Shown here in pieces: positions 1-10,900 of a stretch of DNA of 64,000 nt. The stretch covers positions 2,884,823-2,948,822 of the forward strand of contig CM035304.1 of NCBI GenBank assembly GCA_002900995.3, read 5' to 3'. The stretch is from Ganoderma boninense (Eukaryota; Basidiomycota; Agaricomycetes; Polyporales; Polyporaceae). The notes below the pieces were generated by a model, which worked only from the letters and a program-made list of their open reading frames with translations, was not told the origin of the DNA and searched no databases. Made by a program: the position numbers and the translations under genes. How positions within the stretch are numbered: the first letter of the stretch is position 1; every line of letters begins with the position of its first letter.

Positions 1-164
1 CTGAAAACCCAATAGGCAATGATTGGGGCCGCGAGTGCCAGATAGTGGTCTGGAATGCCGTCAAGCAGCTCGACTCTGTGGGCGTAGTATATGGGGTAGT
101 GTGCTGAAAGGTATTGGAGCTGTGCTGGGGCGAGAAACGCGGTTGTCGAGTTCATGAATGACAT
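1..164 (-). CDS. SUR2: sphinganine C4-hydroxylase, N-terminal part (partial)
   Basis: This is the beginning of a minus-strand gene that runs off the left edge. The frame is open from the ATG at 164 to base 1, about 54 codons; a second in-frame ATG lies at 155. The segment LQYLSAHYPIYYAHRVELL followed by a GIPDHYLALAAPI stretch matches, from memory, the N-terminus of fungal SUR2-type sphinganine hydroxylases of the fatty-acid hydroxylase superfamily. These are ER membrane di-iron enzymes that hydroxylate the sphingoid base at C4 to make phytosphingosine. The catalytic histidine boxes would lie beyond the window, so they cannot be checked. The last visible bases, GGTTTTCAG, are hydrophobic coding sequence. 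The frame stays open upstream of base 164 for about another 35 codons, so the exact start is uncertain. Confidence 0.6.
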   Translation of the reverse strand, partial: MSFMNSTTAFLAPAQLQYLSAHYPIYYAHRVELLDGIPDHYLALAAPIIAYWVF

Positions 165-1493
165 CGCGAGAGGGGGGAGTGGAAGGAGTCCAGTGGTAGG
201 TGTTCCGTGTGCCCCAGATATAATCAGAAGGGCAGCGAGTCGAGGGTGCTCGATGATATGGACCATATGGTTCAGCATCTTTTCATCTTCCTGAGCGCTA
301 CTGAATGACCCCGAGTGCCTGTAGAACCGGCCTCTGGAGCCTTTAAATTCGAGTACCATCTGTCTACATTTGAACTTTGGTTGGACATAATATGAAGTTT
401 CTCACGTTGACCCGGGCTCTTGCAGTGCAGCAGGTGCATCTGGTGACAACAGGTGTATCTGTCGCTAGGATCGGAACGCCTAAACTGTCAATGAGGAAGC
501 ATATATGCTTCTACGCCACTGTCACCGGCACTAGATTGAGCAATAGTACCTTCTCTGGTGTTGGCGTGCAGAGATTAAATACTCAAGGCTCCGAGTCGGT
601 CGAAGTAAGCAGTTCTGACGAACCTTTTTATCTGGGCTCGACCATTGGTTTTGAGCGATGCGCTGAAACATGGATCACAAAGGAACGTACGTTCAATCGG
701 TTGTTTTAGGGGAGGCCGATAGTAGTCCCGGCAAAAACCCCGAGCGAGTCGAGTCGGAGTAGGTATTGGAATTTGGGATTCGGAGGTGTGCGCGGCGTGC
801 GTGTCTGTGTCTTGATTATAACGGAGTCCTATGAGGAGACTACATTCAACGCAAAGAAAGGAGATGCCAGGGGACGCATGATGGAGTGTGAGCCGTTCAG
901 CACAGTGTCGGCGGCAAGACAAACGCCTTATTCTTCCCTTAGCGCTGTAGTGCTCAGTTAACGTTCATGCCCTTGAACCGTCATCAGCTTCGCTGCCCAG
1001 GACTGTCCTGCCTGTCCATCGTTGTCTCCTCCTCCTCTCCATCTCCACCTCTCCATCTTCATCTATATCATCGTCTCTGCTGCTGCTTCCATTTCTCTCT
1101 CTCTGTCGACGTCTCAAGTGCATCATCGCAGTGACAGTTCATCAGCATCCGTGCTCACTGCTCGACCAGCCTGCCAAGACGCACTGACATCGTACCTAGT
1201 TCCTCCTGACTTACGACACAGGTGCCAAATACTGCGAAGCAAGGCATTGTTTTCAGAGTATCATGTGGGGCAGTTTGACTGTCAGTTCATGGCCTGATCA
1301 ACCAACTAGGATGAGGATCTGTCGGTCGATACGATCGCCATTCAAACGGCTTTCCTAGATACTTGTGTACGTCTTCTATTCCTTCCTTGAGACTTGGAGG
1401 GCTCGCATGCGAGTGGTTAATCTCCCTACTTCTTAGGTCCGTGCTCTCGTCTGCCAGCCTCAAATACTCAAACCACAACCACGGCCTCTTAAT
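165..1493. other. intergenic, no recognisable gene
   Basis: The stretch contains the presumed 5' leader of the SUR2-like gene and short open frames on both strands, none with recognisable family similarity. Around 1010-1110 there is a pyrimidine-rich tract (CTCCTC and TCTCTC repeats) that could be promoter- or leader-like. I see nothing else that can be supported. Confidence 0.4.
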
Positions 1494-2069
1494 AGCGATC
1501 GACCCAGGGGCATTCATCCTCGCGACCGAGTAAAAGGCCGTGCGCTCTCTCAGTCCTCGATCATCTGTAGGTTTTCTCCAGGATGCTTCCCCGATGCACG
1601 AGCTGCGCCGCCTCCAGCCCAACTTGTTCTACCGCGCGCTCGTCCGCCGCGGCACGCACCGTGGCGACATCTATGTCATCCCCGCCTTCATCTTCATGCG
1701 CCTCATCCAGACCCAGTACGCGCACATGCAACACCGGTCGCTCGACGAAGCATACAAACCGCGGCGGAGCCCATGGGTGCAAGAGACGGTCCGTCCTCAG
1801 ACTTTTGCAGAGAGCGGTGCTCGCTCATGGACGTCGTGCTTGTGCCGTATGCCCTCAAGGCCTTGCTTGTTCCAGCCGCATATGCTGCCCTCACGCTGCA
1901 GTCCTCACAGCGCTCGAGGACATCTTGCATGGAGCTCACTGGTCACGACTCGGAGGTGCACTCAGTTAGCCAATCTGACCCGACCATGAGGGCACACTCG
2001 ACGCCCCTTTTACAGCGATCATCAGCGAGAAAATGGGAAATCGTGGATCGTTACATTCGTGCATCGTAA
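1494..2069 (+). pseudogene. decayed glutathione S-transferase copy
   Basis: This is a degenerate second copy of the GST found intact at 5149-6123, in the same orientation. Aligned by eye, 1494-1600 follows the intact gene from the AINPKGLVPAIEF segment onward, with an in-frame stop replacing the codons after it. At 1620-1725 a relic reads RALVRRGTH... then FMRLIQTQYA, against RALVRLWTDYVNKQ and YMRLIQQQDA. About 1785-1920 corresponds to the PYFLGEQFTLVDVALAPW region. The end near 2035-2069 (IVDRYIRAS) corresponds to the last exon segment (EIYGRYLRDEA). Stops and frame changes break it throughout. Exons 1 and 2 are not recognisable upstream. It is best read as a decayed tandem duplicate. Confidence 0.72.
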
Positions 2070-2284
2070 GTGTCGTGTACGTACAAGTTTACAGTATGTG
2101 CTATACTACAGTCGTGGGTATCGTTAATGCAGGTTGGCTATTTGACGCAAATGTGGTGATAAGTCCGAGTCGGCATTCTCGTGAGTCGTTCTACGTGTGG
2201 GTTGGTTTTCTTCGCGTTTATCCCGAGGACGAAATGACCCCTATGAGTCGTCCTGTGGAATTAATTTTCGTGGATATTTGAGTT

Positions 2285-2570
2285 TCAGAGGTTATGGGCG
2301 ACGTTGTCTGACTGTGAATGTCGTGCAGTTGAGCAGGCGATGGATCTCAACAAGACACGAGCGGAAAGACGCACCGGAGCGCAGCCGGACGGTCCCGAGC
2401 ATGCCGCGTTTCGGTTGACGGCGAGGACGCGAGCCTGTCTGGGGTCAATCGCGCCGACTGTGGTAGTACAAGAGGTCAGTGGAATGTCGTAGACTATGAA
2501 CCTAGAGTGGCTTACCGAGGGCCGAGGTTGCGAGAAGGAAGAAGGCAACGAGGTTGAGGGGAGCTTGCAT
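2285..2570 (-). CDS. small secreted protein, short paralogue of the gene at 63065-63444
   Basis: Three exons are proposed: 2570-2516, 2457-2375 and 2311-2285, giving 54 aa. Introns are 58 nt (branch-like CTGAC) and 63 nt. The first exon encodes a signal peptide (MQAPLNLVAFFLLATSAL). The mature part carries NAACSGPSGC, matching NAACSGPQGC in the gene at the other end of the window. Both intron positions and phases (phase 1 after 55 coding nt, phase 0 just after the GC motif) are the same in the two genes, which strongly supports homology. Unlike the other copy, the last exon is only nine codons including the stop and lacks a hydrophobic GPI-type tail, so this copy is either truncated or produces a freely secreted peptide. 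I do not recognise a named family or function. Confidence 0.55.
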
Positions 2571-2933
2571 AGTGGCGTTTAATTGGATGAAAGTGACGAT
2601 AGAGTCTGCTCAGCAGGTCTTAGGTTTCGGTTTGAAGGTTGAGCGGACGGTGGTTGCGATCGAGGACTCGCGGAGTCAAGATGGCCGAGGACGGTTTGGG
2701 TTCGAGTTGTAAGTTCGCCAGCCTCAGAGACCTTCCTTTTGAGCAAGCGCAGTTCAGGCGGTTCCCACATATCCCTTGTGCTCCGTTGCAGCCCGAGTAT
2801 AAGGTTTCCACCCATCTCGGGATACCCGACGTGGACGTCCGTACGAGGAACAAGGTTGCGTGGGAATGCGTAGCGGCGGTGAGTCTTTCTTCTTATAGAC
2901 GACCTCTTGGCGCTCATGACCTTGTTCGAAATA

Positions 2934-3332
2934 GCCCAACTCAATTCTAATAGTTTAGTTCGCGCACGATTTCTGGCACGCCCAAATCCGTCCGTGTCCA
3001 TCAAAGCGCCACCACGGCCGCTGATGCCGAAGGTCCCTTTCGCAGAATCTCGGGCGACGCGGAATACGCATAACGCTATGAGTTCCCCACCTTTTCGCTT
3101 CAAACTTGGCATGCGGGTGGATATGCTGCCTCTTAACGACCCTACTTCGTTGCAGGATGGGGGATGACCTACCAGGCGAGATAGCGTGCCTTCAGCGCAG
3201 ATGTGGCGGCCTCGAGCCTCGATCGTTGGCATCAGGTCACGTCAGCTGCGGAGCTCCCCATTTGGTGCGTGTGGACGGATTTGGGCGTGCAGAAAGTAGG
3301 AGGTCAACTAAACTATGAGAATTGAGTTGGGC
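2934..3332. mobile_element. TA-flanked inverted-repeat element (MITE-like, old)
   Basis: Imperfect terminal inverted repeats of about 60 bp lie at 2934-2993 and 3272-3332. They share GCCCAACTCAATTCT at the tips, then ATAGTTTAGTT, then CACGCCCAAATCCGTCC. A TA dinucleotide lies directly outside both ends (2932-2933 and 3333-3334), as expected for Tc1/mariner-type insertion. The 399-bp unit encodes nothing recognisable. Mismatches and small indels between the arms suggest an old insertion. Confidence 0.6.
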
Positions 3333-3334
3333 TA

Positions 3335-5148
3335 ATATTTCCTGTACGCTTACAAGGCGCAAGAATATGTCGCCCTCTCCGACCATCGCGCCATCACCGT
3401 GAGCCGCGTTAGAGAAGTCAGACGTCGGGAAGTCGGGCGTCGGGCGCTCATGACGCTGGAGAGACGCGAGTGAGACGCGACATGCGCAGCATCGCATTCT
3501 GAAGCGCGTTCGCAACCACTTTGTACAACAAAACGGAACCAAACGAAGAACCCGGCCCGTTCAAATAATTCCAGAACGTCTCGAGCTCCACCCGACGAGG
3601 GGACGCGATGGGGCCTGCCCCGACAGCGAGAAGTTCGGCTGGGGATAGCCGAAACAGTCCAAGTCGTCGAAGGACGCTTGAGCGGTCGAGAACGACCCGG
3701 AACGCCTATGTTCTTCGTCGAAGGCAGCCACTTCGAACCCACTAGATTCAGCGAGGGAGAACGACGAGATGTACGTTAGCGTTGCTCACCTGCGGTGTCA
3801 AGGTCGAGACCAAAGACGACGCCGAACGCGGCCTTCATAGATCGGCGAATGTCATGTTTCGAGGGATAAGGCACATGTGGTATGATGAAGAGGCTCCGAA
3901 GACTGTTATGGCTCTGAGTGCGACAACATGAAGGGAAGACAACATATATACGGTGCTCGCGCAGAACCAAGCTCTTTGTCCAACGGTGTGGACGGCGGCG
4001 TCCAGCTACTTACTGCCAGTCACGCGGCCAGTCATCGCAGGTTGGACTCGTGTTCTCCGCGTTGTGATATATTCCTGCTGGATGCAGGTCAAGTTGATTG
4101 TCTCCGTGTGGCACAGGACTACGTGCAGTGGAACCAGAGAAAGGAGAGAACCTGCAGACCGTGATCAGACGCCACGGCTAAGCCACTGCTTTGTCTGAGA
4201 GGCGCCGCGCGCAAATTTGTGATCGTCGCAGTAATAGCCTGAGCCCTGTGACGTGATGTAGACATAGGGCATTCGCCACCGCGATAGGACACTAGGGGGC
4301 TTTGCGTGAGCCAGCGCCTTAATCAGTCGTCGAGATCGCGGTGCTTGCAGACGGCCTGTAAACATGATGTTATCAGCTCAAGCATTGTCGATGTGAAAGG
4401 CACGAGGGGTGCAGGTACCGAATGTAGGCACCAACGTGTCTCGCTTCGGAGCACTTATTTCAGAGACAAGTCTTACTGAATCAACTAGCGGGGAAGTTCA
4501 AGTATTCCGCCATCGTGGCGTCGGAGTGTTTTCTGTTTGCGTGCGGATGGTTGAAGAGGACAGGGGATTACGCCAGGGAAGTAGGCGCAAAGACAGTTAT
4601 TGTATCAGTGTGCAGAGTTCGACAAGATGCTGCCGGTGGACATAGCTGCTGTCGAATTGGCCCAATTGATGCTGGTGCTGTTCAAGTTCAAGGACGGAGC
4701 GAAGTGATGAGTAGGAGCGTTTCATCTTCATTTAAGGCGGAGTCCCAAACATCCGGCACTTGCCGTTCTCTCGTCCTCCGGCGTTCTCCCCAGGTTCTCC
4801 CACCGTCGACGACCACCTCGCCCATTGCACACGCTCTACGTTTCCTATCGCTTAGAAATATCCAATCTATATCTGAGCTCCAAGGAGCTGCTTACTTCAC
4901 GTCCTTCAATTCGACCCACTCAGCAAGAGAAGTGGCGTGGGATGAGGACGTCGCTTTTGAATCATTGTGTGAACAGTTGACCTCAAGTTCGATTGCGCAA
5001 CCGCAATGATGAGTAAGCTACTCCAGAATGCCTTCATAATGTTCATTTCAGGACTCTTCATAAGGCTGACCGTCGTTTGATCGCCACGCACATCAGTGCC
5101 TTTTCCCAACAGGTCTATCGCAAGCACTACTGTCGTTTGAAGAATACG
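3335..5148. other. intergenic, no recognisable gene
   Basis: Only short open frames without family similarity are present. A small duplicated run (GTCGGGAAGTCGGGCGTCGGG) occurs near 3423-3447. The last few hundred bases would contain the GST promoter, but no clear TATA box is visible. Confidence 0.4.
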
Positions 5149-6123
5149 ATGGGGCTCCCTGACGAGAATATCTACCCGCATGCGACTGGCCGCGCTGCGA
5201 CAACGGTGGCGGAGCACCAGGAGCCTCAGGACCTCATCTTCTACGCGGGATGGGTGCGTACCGCAGACACTCTCTCTTTGAGGCTGAGCCGCCTCGCCGT
5301 TATCGCTGATATCAATCTCTGTAGTTCTGTCCGTACGTCCAACGGGCATGGATCGTCCTCGAGGAACGGGGCATTCCCTATCAATACAAAGAGGTCAACC
5401 CCTACAAGAAGGAGGCCCACTTCCTAGGTTCGTGTTTCGTTTCCATTCCCTCTCATCGCAATCCCAGTGTATACGTCTCGTCTCGTCTCACGATGCTCTC
5501 ACAGCGATCAACCCAAAGGGCCTCGTCCCCGCGATCGAGTTCAAAGGCCGCGCGCTGTACGAGTCCCTCATCATCTGCGAGTTCCTCGAGGACGCGTTCC
5601 CCCCCTCCCCCGCGTCCTCCTCCATGCTCCCGGCCGACCCGTTCGACCGCGCGCTCGTCCGCCTCTGGACGGACTACGTCAACAAGCAGGTCGTCATCGC
5701 GTACATGCGCCTCATCCAGCAGCAGGACGCGCAGAAACAGCGCGATCTCCTCGCAGAGCTCACCAAGGCCCTCCAGACGCTCTGCGCGCAGGTGAAGGGG
5801 CCGTACTTCCTCGGCGAGCAGTTCACTCTCGTCGACGTCGCGCTCGCGCCGTGGGTCACGCGCGACTGGGTCGTCGCGGAGCACCGCGGGTATAGCCGCG
5901 AGGCGGTCGGCGCGGGGTGGGCGGAGTATGCGGCGCGCCTGGAGAGCCGCGAGAGCGTGGCCAAGACGCAGAGCGTAAGTTCTTGGTCGAGCTCCCACGA
6001 TGCTTCCGAATCTGAAGTCGATAACAGGAGAGGGTGCATTTCAACGAAATCTATGGTCGGTACCTCCGCGACGAGGCGCAGAGCGAAGGCGCGAAAGCCA
6101 TCAGAGCTGGACGCTCGTTCTAG
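5149..6123 (+). CDS. omega-type glutathione S-transferase
   Basis: Four exons (5149-5253, 5325-5427, 5505-5974, 6028-6123) join in frame to 257 aa. Introns are 71, 77 and 53 nt with canonical ends. The N-terminal thioredoxin fold carries FCPYVQRAW, with Cys37 in the position of the omega-class catalytic cysteine. A GLVPAI segment around Pro78 holds the cis-proline, and an ES pair near residues 89-90 would hold the gamma-glutamyl end of glutathione. The alpha-helical C-terminal domain includes FTLVDVALAPW. The likely role is glutathione-dependent thiol transfer or dehydroascorbate reduction and detoxification in the cytosol; the substrate is unknown. It converges on the terpene synthase, with about 670 bp between the stop codons. 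A decayed copy lies 3.1 kb upstream. Fungal Ure2-like or GTT classes are alternatives, but the CPYVQR motif favours the omega type. Confidence 0.88.
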
Positions 6124-6796
6124 GGTGGCACGCCGGTTTGCCTTGTACATTGTTCTATTGAGAATGCTGTCGAATCATGCTGCTGCCGTCCACGACTCAG
6201 TGCGTTTACGTCGATCTGCCAGACAGCCTAAGCTATGCCATCAGACACCCTCTTCGGCACGGACCCAACACGAACCAAAGGCTGATGTTCACTCGGTGTC
6301 TAATCGTGGCCGCGTCTGTTGTGTCTGTTCTTGACCATGCTTCCTCCCAGCTTCAGCACAAACCACCAGGCCGCGCACGGAGTTCCTGCCTGTGATGAGT
6401 GTCATTGAGCATGGGCACATCGCGCGACGGTGTATCGCTTATCGTATTTGAGGCCTTAGGAGGACTCGCCGTCTAGCATTCAGCTCCGCGCCGATAGCAT
6501 TGCACCCGGGAACATCTTCTTGGCCGAGCAGATGGATCTACGCCGTGGTGAGGGAGAACGCCCCTTATCCCCCCTACGGTACAGATGCGGCTGTGAGTGC
6601 AGTCAGTATGGAGAAGGACGATCATTGGCAGCGGTGGTCTGGAAGCTGGGACCGGCCAGATGTGGCCTTAGTGAGGATTAATCGTCGCACGGGACCGCGG
6701 TAGTATTCGAAGGCTACCGTCACGTACATCATTTATTTATACAGCTTCTGCAGGCAGGAACTTCCTCACGTTCAAGGTGATCAACATGTACTCGAC
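6124..6796. other. convergent 3' region between GST and terpene synthase
   Basis: This stretch should hold the two 3' untranslated regions. No gene, repeat or clear terminator structure is visible. Confidence 0.4.
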
Positions 6797-7991
6797 TCAA
6801 TCGTCTTCGGAGAGGGCCAAGTCCGCAAGACGGTATCGCGGTGTCTTCACGTAAAAGGCAAGGTAGCCCTTGAATATCTTCAGCAGGCATGTATGTGATG
6901 TTTAGCACGACTCCTCACCTGTTCAAACGAACGCCATATCGCCATCATCTCGCGGTCTTCACCTATGAACATCCTGATTTTCTCCTGGCAATCAAGTGTT
7001 TCATCCGCGAGCAGCCGCAACGTGCTGACAGGGGTCAGCTCGTCGGTGATGGCCCGGATATGCACGTAGTTGGCCGTCTCTCCGTGTAACTCCTCCTTGT
7101 AGAAGGACAGTCTTCAGGTTGTGTGTCAAATACGCGACGTCAGTGAAACGCTCCTGTAGTAAAACGCCCATGCTACTCACATATCACTGTGATCAGGCAC
7201 GGAATAAAACAGCTTGGTCGTTATTTTTGGTGTTTCGGGAGGGAATACATCTTGGAACACTCACTTGCAGCCGTTTATGAAGAACTCTACATATCTAGAG
7301 TACATATTAGCGACAACTGTGGCCATACGCAAAAACTGGTAATACTTAGTACTGACGGCAATAGCTGCATGTATGAAACAGGCGTGGACCGCCAGCCCTT
7401 CATGAAGTTGAAATGAGCATATACCGTCGCAGCCCCAGTCCTGGTTCTGAAGTAGCTCGGCCACCACGTTGCTTGCGGAGTAATTCTCATGTCATCCGTT
7501 GTGCGTTCGAGGTGCGTGGCCGAAATTCCCATCAGGGTGCTAGATATGATCGCGTCAGCGCCCGCCTCGGGCCACAAGTCGTACGATTGCTTCAGAAGGC
7601 CAGCGAGGACGTCTAGGGCTGGAAAAAGATGCTTTTCGCCGGTGGCGAAGCGATGGCAGAACTGCGCGAGGGCCTCTACATGTCGACTCCCAACATCATC
7701 GGCGTAGACGACGCAGGCAGTGTAGAGAGCGATGTACTGTTGATGTGCAGGGCTCGTGTGTGCGTACACGGTTCCACCCATGTTGGCCGCCACTGTTGAT
7801 ATCTTCTTAGCGACCTCCATATCATCTCCTACATCCTTGACGAAGTCCGAGACTGTGCCAATGATACTTTGGAACAGCTTGGCACTCCACTCATGGGCTT
7901 CGGCGAGATGGAAATCGTCACGACTAGTGGTGGTTACGCTGTGCTTCAGATAGTCTCGCAAGATGCCCTTCACTTCCTTGTGAGTGCTCAT
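6797..7991 (-). CDS. trichodiene-synthase-type sesquiterpene synthase
   Basis: Five exons join in frame to 311 aa: 7991-7357, 7294-7265, 7186-7181, 7111-6919 and 6868-6797. Introns are 62, 78, 69 and 50 nt, most with CTGAC/CTGAT/CTAAT branch sites. The product fits the basidiomycete Tri5-like family, which ionises farnesyl diphosphate and cyclises it using three Mg ions. The aspartate-rich motif is YADDVGSRHVE (Asp98-Asp99), unusual because the third acidic position is replaced. The NSE motif is intact as NDILSFYKE (Asn222, Ser226, Glu230). The C-terminal Arg-Tyr pair is at 299-300 (PRYRL). The start gives an MSTHKEV N-terminus of normal family length. The product is not predictable from sequence. 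Oddities are a 30-nt exon and a 6-nt exon, without which no functional frame exists. Confidence 0.82.
7181..7186 (-). other. 6-nt microexon of the terpene synthase
   Basis: On the minus strand the hexamer TGATAT is preceded by a strong acceptor (CTGATCACAG) and followed by a strong donor (GTGAGT). Splicing AA|TGATAT|A gives Asn-Asp-Ile, restoring the NDILSFYKE metal-binding motif. Without it the frame and the Asn-Asp pair are lost. The 78-nt and 69-nt flanking introns each have an internal branch-like site. Confidence 0.75.
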
Positions 7992-10900
7992 GGCGTCCTA
8001 TGTGGACACACCGACACAACGTCAGTGAGATCAAGCGACGAAGAGACGAATCAAACGCACGACACTAGGACAGTTTCCATCCACAGGAGTAAATGCCATC
8101 ATAATAAGGCGATTCAAGACCTGGGTAGTATAGGTATTGTGAGCATAGTAGACAATGCAGAAAAGTTGAACGATTGATCAACCTCAGAATATTCTGGTTG
8201 GGGAGGTGGTCTGAGAGTCTTCTGGCGGATGCCGTGCAGTTATAAGGAAGAGGAGGCTGAAAAGGCTGGCGCTGTGATATATACGCTGCCGCGCTCCTTC
8301 AAGGCCGCCCTGGCAGCGAATATGAGCATCGGATATCGTCGGATCGGAAATGCGTCCTTGAAGTCACGTCAACCTCCTTGTGCCTCCCGCTCCTGCTAAA
8401 ACAATGGTTCATCCTGAGCCGTACTATGCGCCATAACGTGCCCCGTTTCGAAAGTTCTGTATAATAAAAGGTCGTCCATGGGCTGAGGTGAGTATCAGAG
8501 TCCAACATATTTCCTGACGCCCCCGCGATGCCACCTGACTCACCGTCGAACCTTTTACTCGCTGCTTCCCCGCATTCCAATCTTTGCACCCACGACATTC
8601 AGTCAGCTCATGTTCCAAGCCGTTGCAAACGCCTCGTATTCACGTCTCAGGCTGATAACTCACGGCTCCCGGACACCTCTCAACCACCACTTCGCTACCA
8701 AACCCGCACAAACGCCGCTGTGGTATCAGACACGCGACTCCTTATGGTCTTTGCACCGTCGATGCGCTCTACTTCTGAAATGCAATGCCACCGCTTGCAT
8801 GCGCGATCTCTGCTGCTGCGATGAACTCCTCTTGGGCGTGCCGCGAAGCACTCTGAGTCCTCGAATGGAAGAATATCTTTGAAACTTACCTACAAGCTAC
8901 TGCCATACACCGACACCTGTCGGCGGCCCTCGAGTCCTTCCCGTGAAGCACTGCTCCCGAGGCACTTCTCCGATTCTGTCATCGAAAGCATGTTGGGCAA
9001 GGCTTCTACATGCTCACGCTGACGCATGCATCCGAGTTCCGAAAGTGCGGTCAGCTGCTCCTCGGCTTCCATATGGAGGGTTGGAGAGCCTGTAAAATGT
9101 ATCAACTCATCAATTGACTTTAACATGACTGATACCCAGACAGACATCTTGGGCGATATCATTCGGTTAAAGCTTGCAGCGTGGAGGAGCTTGGCTCCGG
9201 CTTGGAAGTTTTGGAGCGCAGGCTTCATGGATTATTCAAGCTCCAACACCCGGGAGATAATACGGAGAGTCGAGTTGCAGTGATAGGACATGTGTCGCGA
9301 GAGAGCTTTTCCGACAGGAGAGTTGAAATGGTTTCCCGGGCCACAGATGGATTCCCTGTCCCCTGAAAGATTAGACCAAGGTGGTTGGAACGAATTGTGA
9401 ATCATTAAGGGCGAGATCGTCAACAACAGGACAGGATACTGCTGTGAGCAGCGGAGGGTCGACTTGTGAACATGTGAACGCGCGGGGCCGACTGGCAGAT
9501 CCATGAATCAATTAATCAAGCTCCGACTCTCAAAGCTCGGCCGTCTCCGAAGCAGTTTGACTTTCTATTACGCCAACTCTACACTGCCGCTCGTCGCGAA
9601 TTGCCCGCTTCACTGATCTCCCTGGCCCATGTGGACCTGACTGCCGCTGATGAATTTACACACGGATCTGGAAAAGTGTCAGAGTCGTATCAGCACCGTC
9701 ACTGTCAGCGGAACGCGCTCTACTGGTTACAATGAGTCCGAGCCTGAAAGCGGCATTCAGATGAGCACCTTCCCATCTGAGGATTTCTTGCGTGATCGGG
9801 TACCCTGCCCATTCTCTTGCTCCTGATCATTTTTCGAGAATATGTCCCTCAAGAACACACGAATCTGAGACCACTTCGGTGTTTTTCCATGCTGATCGAT
9901 ACCGCCTCGAACTCAATAGTGTCCACGGAATCTTCGAACATCCCGCGCTCCGAGGCGAGTCTCCGGAACCGTGTGCGTGTCCCAGTCTTCCACGTACACC
10001 GGTGATCTGTGCGATAGAGTTGTGGGGGTCGGATGCTCGGGTGAGAGTTCATGTCGCTCAGCACGGATCGGGCGGACACCCTCGCCCGCGAAAGAACGGC
10101 GATCGAAATCCGGGGTCATTACCGCAGCTCGACGTAGTTCTCCACTAGTAACCCAGACCGAGGAGCCTTGAACTATCGAAAGGCTCTCGGTACAGGGTTT
10201 TCGAGAACGGCACTCCGCTGTGTGGTCTCCGTCGGGTCCAAATACGGACAGGAGGCGTACTACCTGCCTCGAAATCGCCTTCTGATTATCTAACCAGTGG
10301 TCCCAGGGACCGTCAGTGGTGGACTCCGGCAGAGAAGGCAGGTTCATACCGCAGGAAGGGAAGTTGGATCGGCCATTCATGCAAGGCGCGTCAATTGGAT
10401 TCCCTCGGAGTTTGCTCGAGTAACATAGCATTTATGTAGTCCGCCCGCTGGAGAGAATAGTACCTCCTGTCCCTTTCGTCGCGTCTTTCAAACGAAAGCT
10501 GGGAGAGTTAATTCCGGATGCCTCTGAAATTATGCCACGGAACATGCTTGTTGTTTGTTTCAAGTTAGTATCTTCCTAGCTGGAGTTGAGGGTGAATACC
10601 TTACTCTCCACACGGCGCTCGACCTACTAGTAGGCGTGTTTGAGACGCTCCTTCTTCAAATAATGGGGCATTGCGACGTGTCACGCTGGCGGTGTGTATT
10701 CATAATAGCTCCCGCTCGACAGTTTTGAAGTCCTGCTCTGTGGAAAGTGAGAACGCTCACAGGAGCTCGAGGAGGCCGGCCGCGTCTCTCAATCTCAGAA
10801 TACATGCTTCCCTGTAGGATTCGATAGTTAATAAATCTATGGACGTCATGAGTAGATGTCCACTAGACCGTCAGAACGTAGACATAATCCTATAGAAGGC

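Noticed and set aside
2579..3232. 217-codon minus-strand open frame
   Set aside because: Runs through most of the TA-flanked inverted-repeat element at 2934-3332, so it is not a host gene.
5453..5998. 181-codon minus-strand open frame
   Set aside because: Antisense shadow of GST exon 3.
9913..10431. Minus-strand frame containing FGPDGDHTAEC, resembling a cytochrome P450 haem loop beside the terpene synthase
   Set aside because: The Arg and Gly positions of the haem motif are wrong and no ExxR or PERF region is present upstream.
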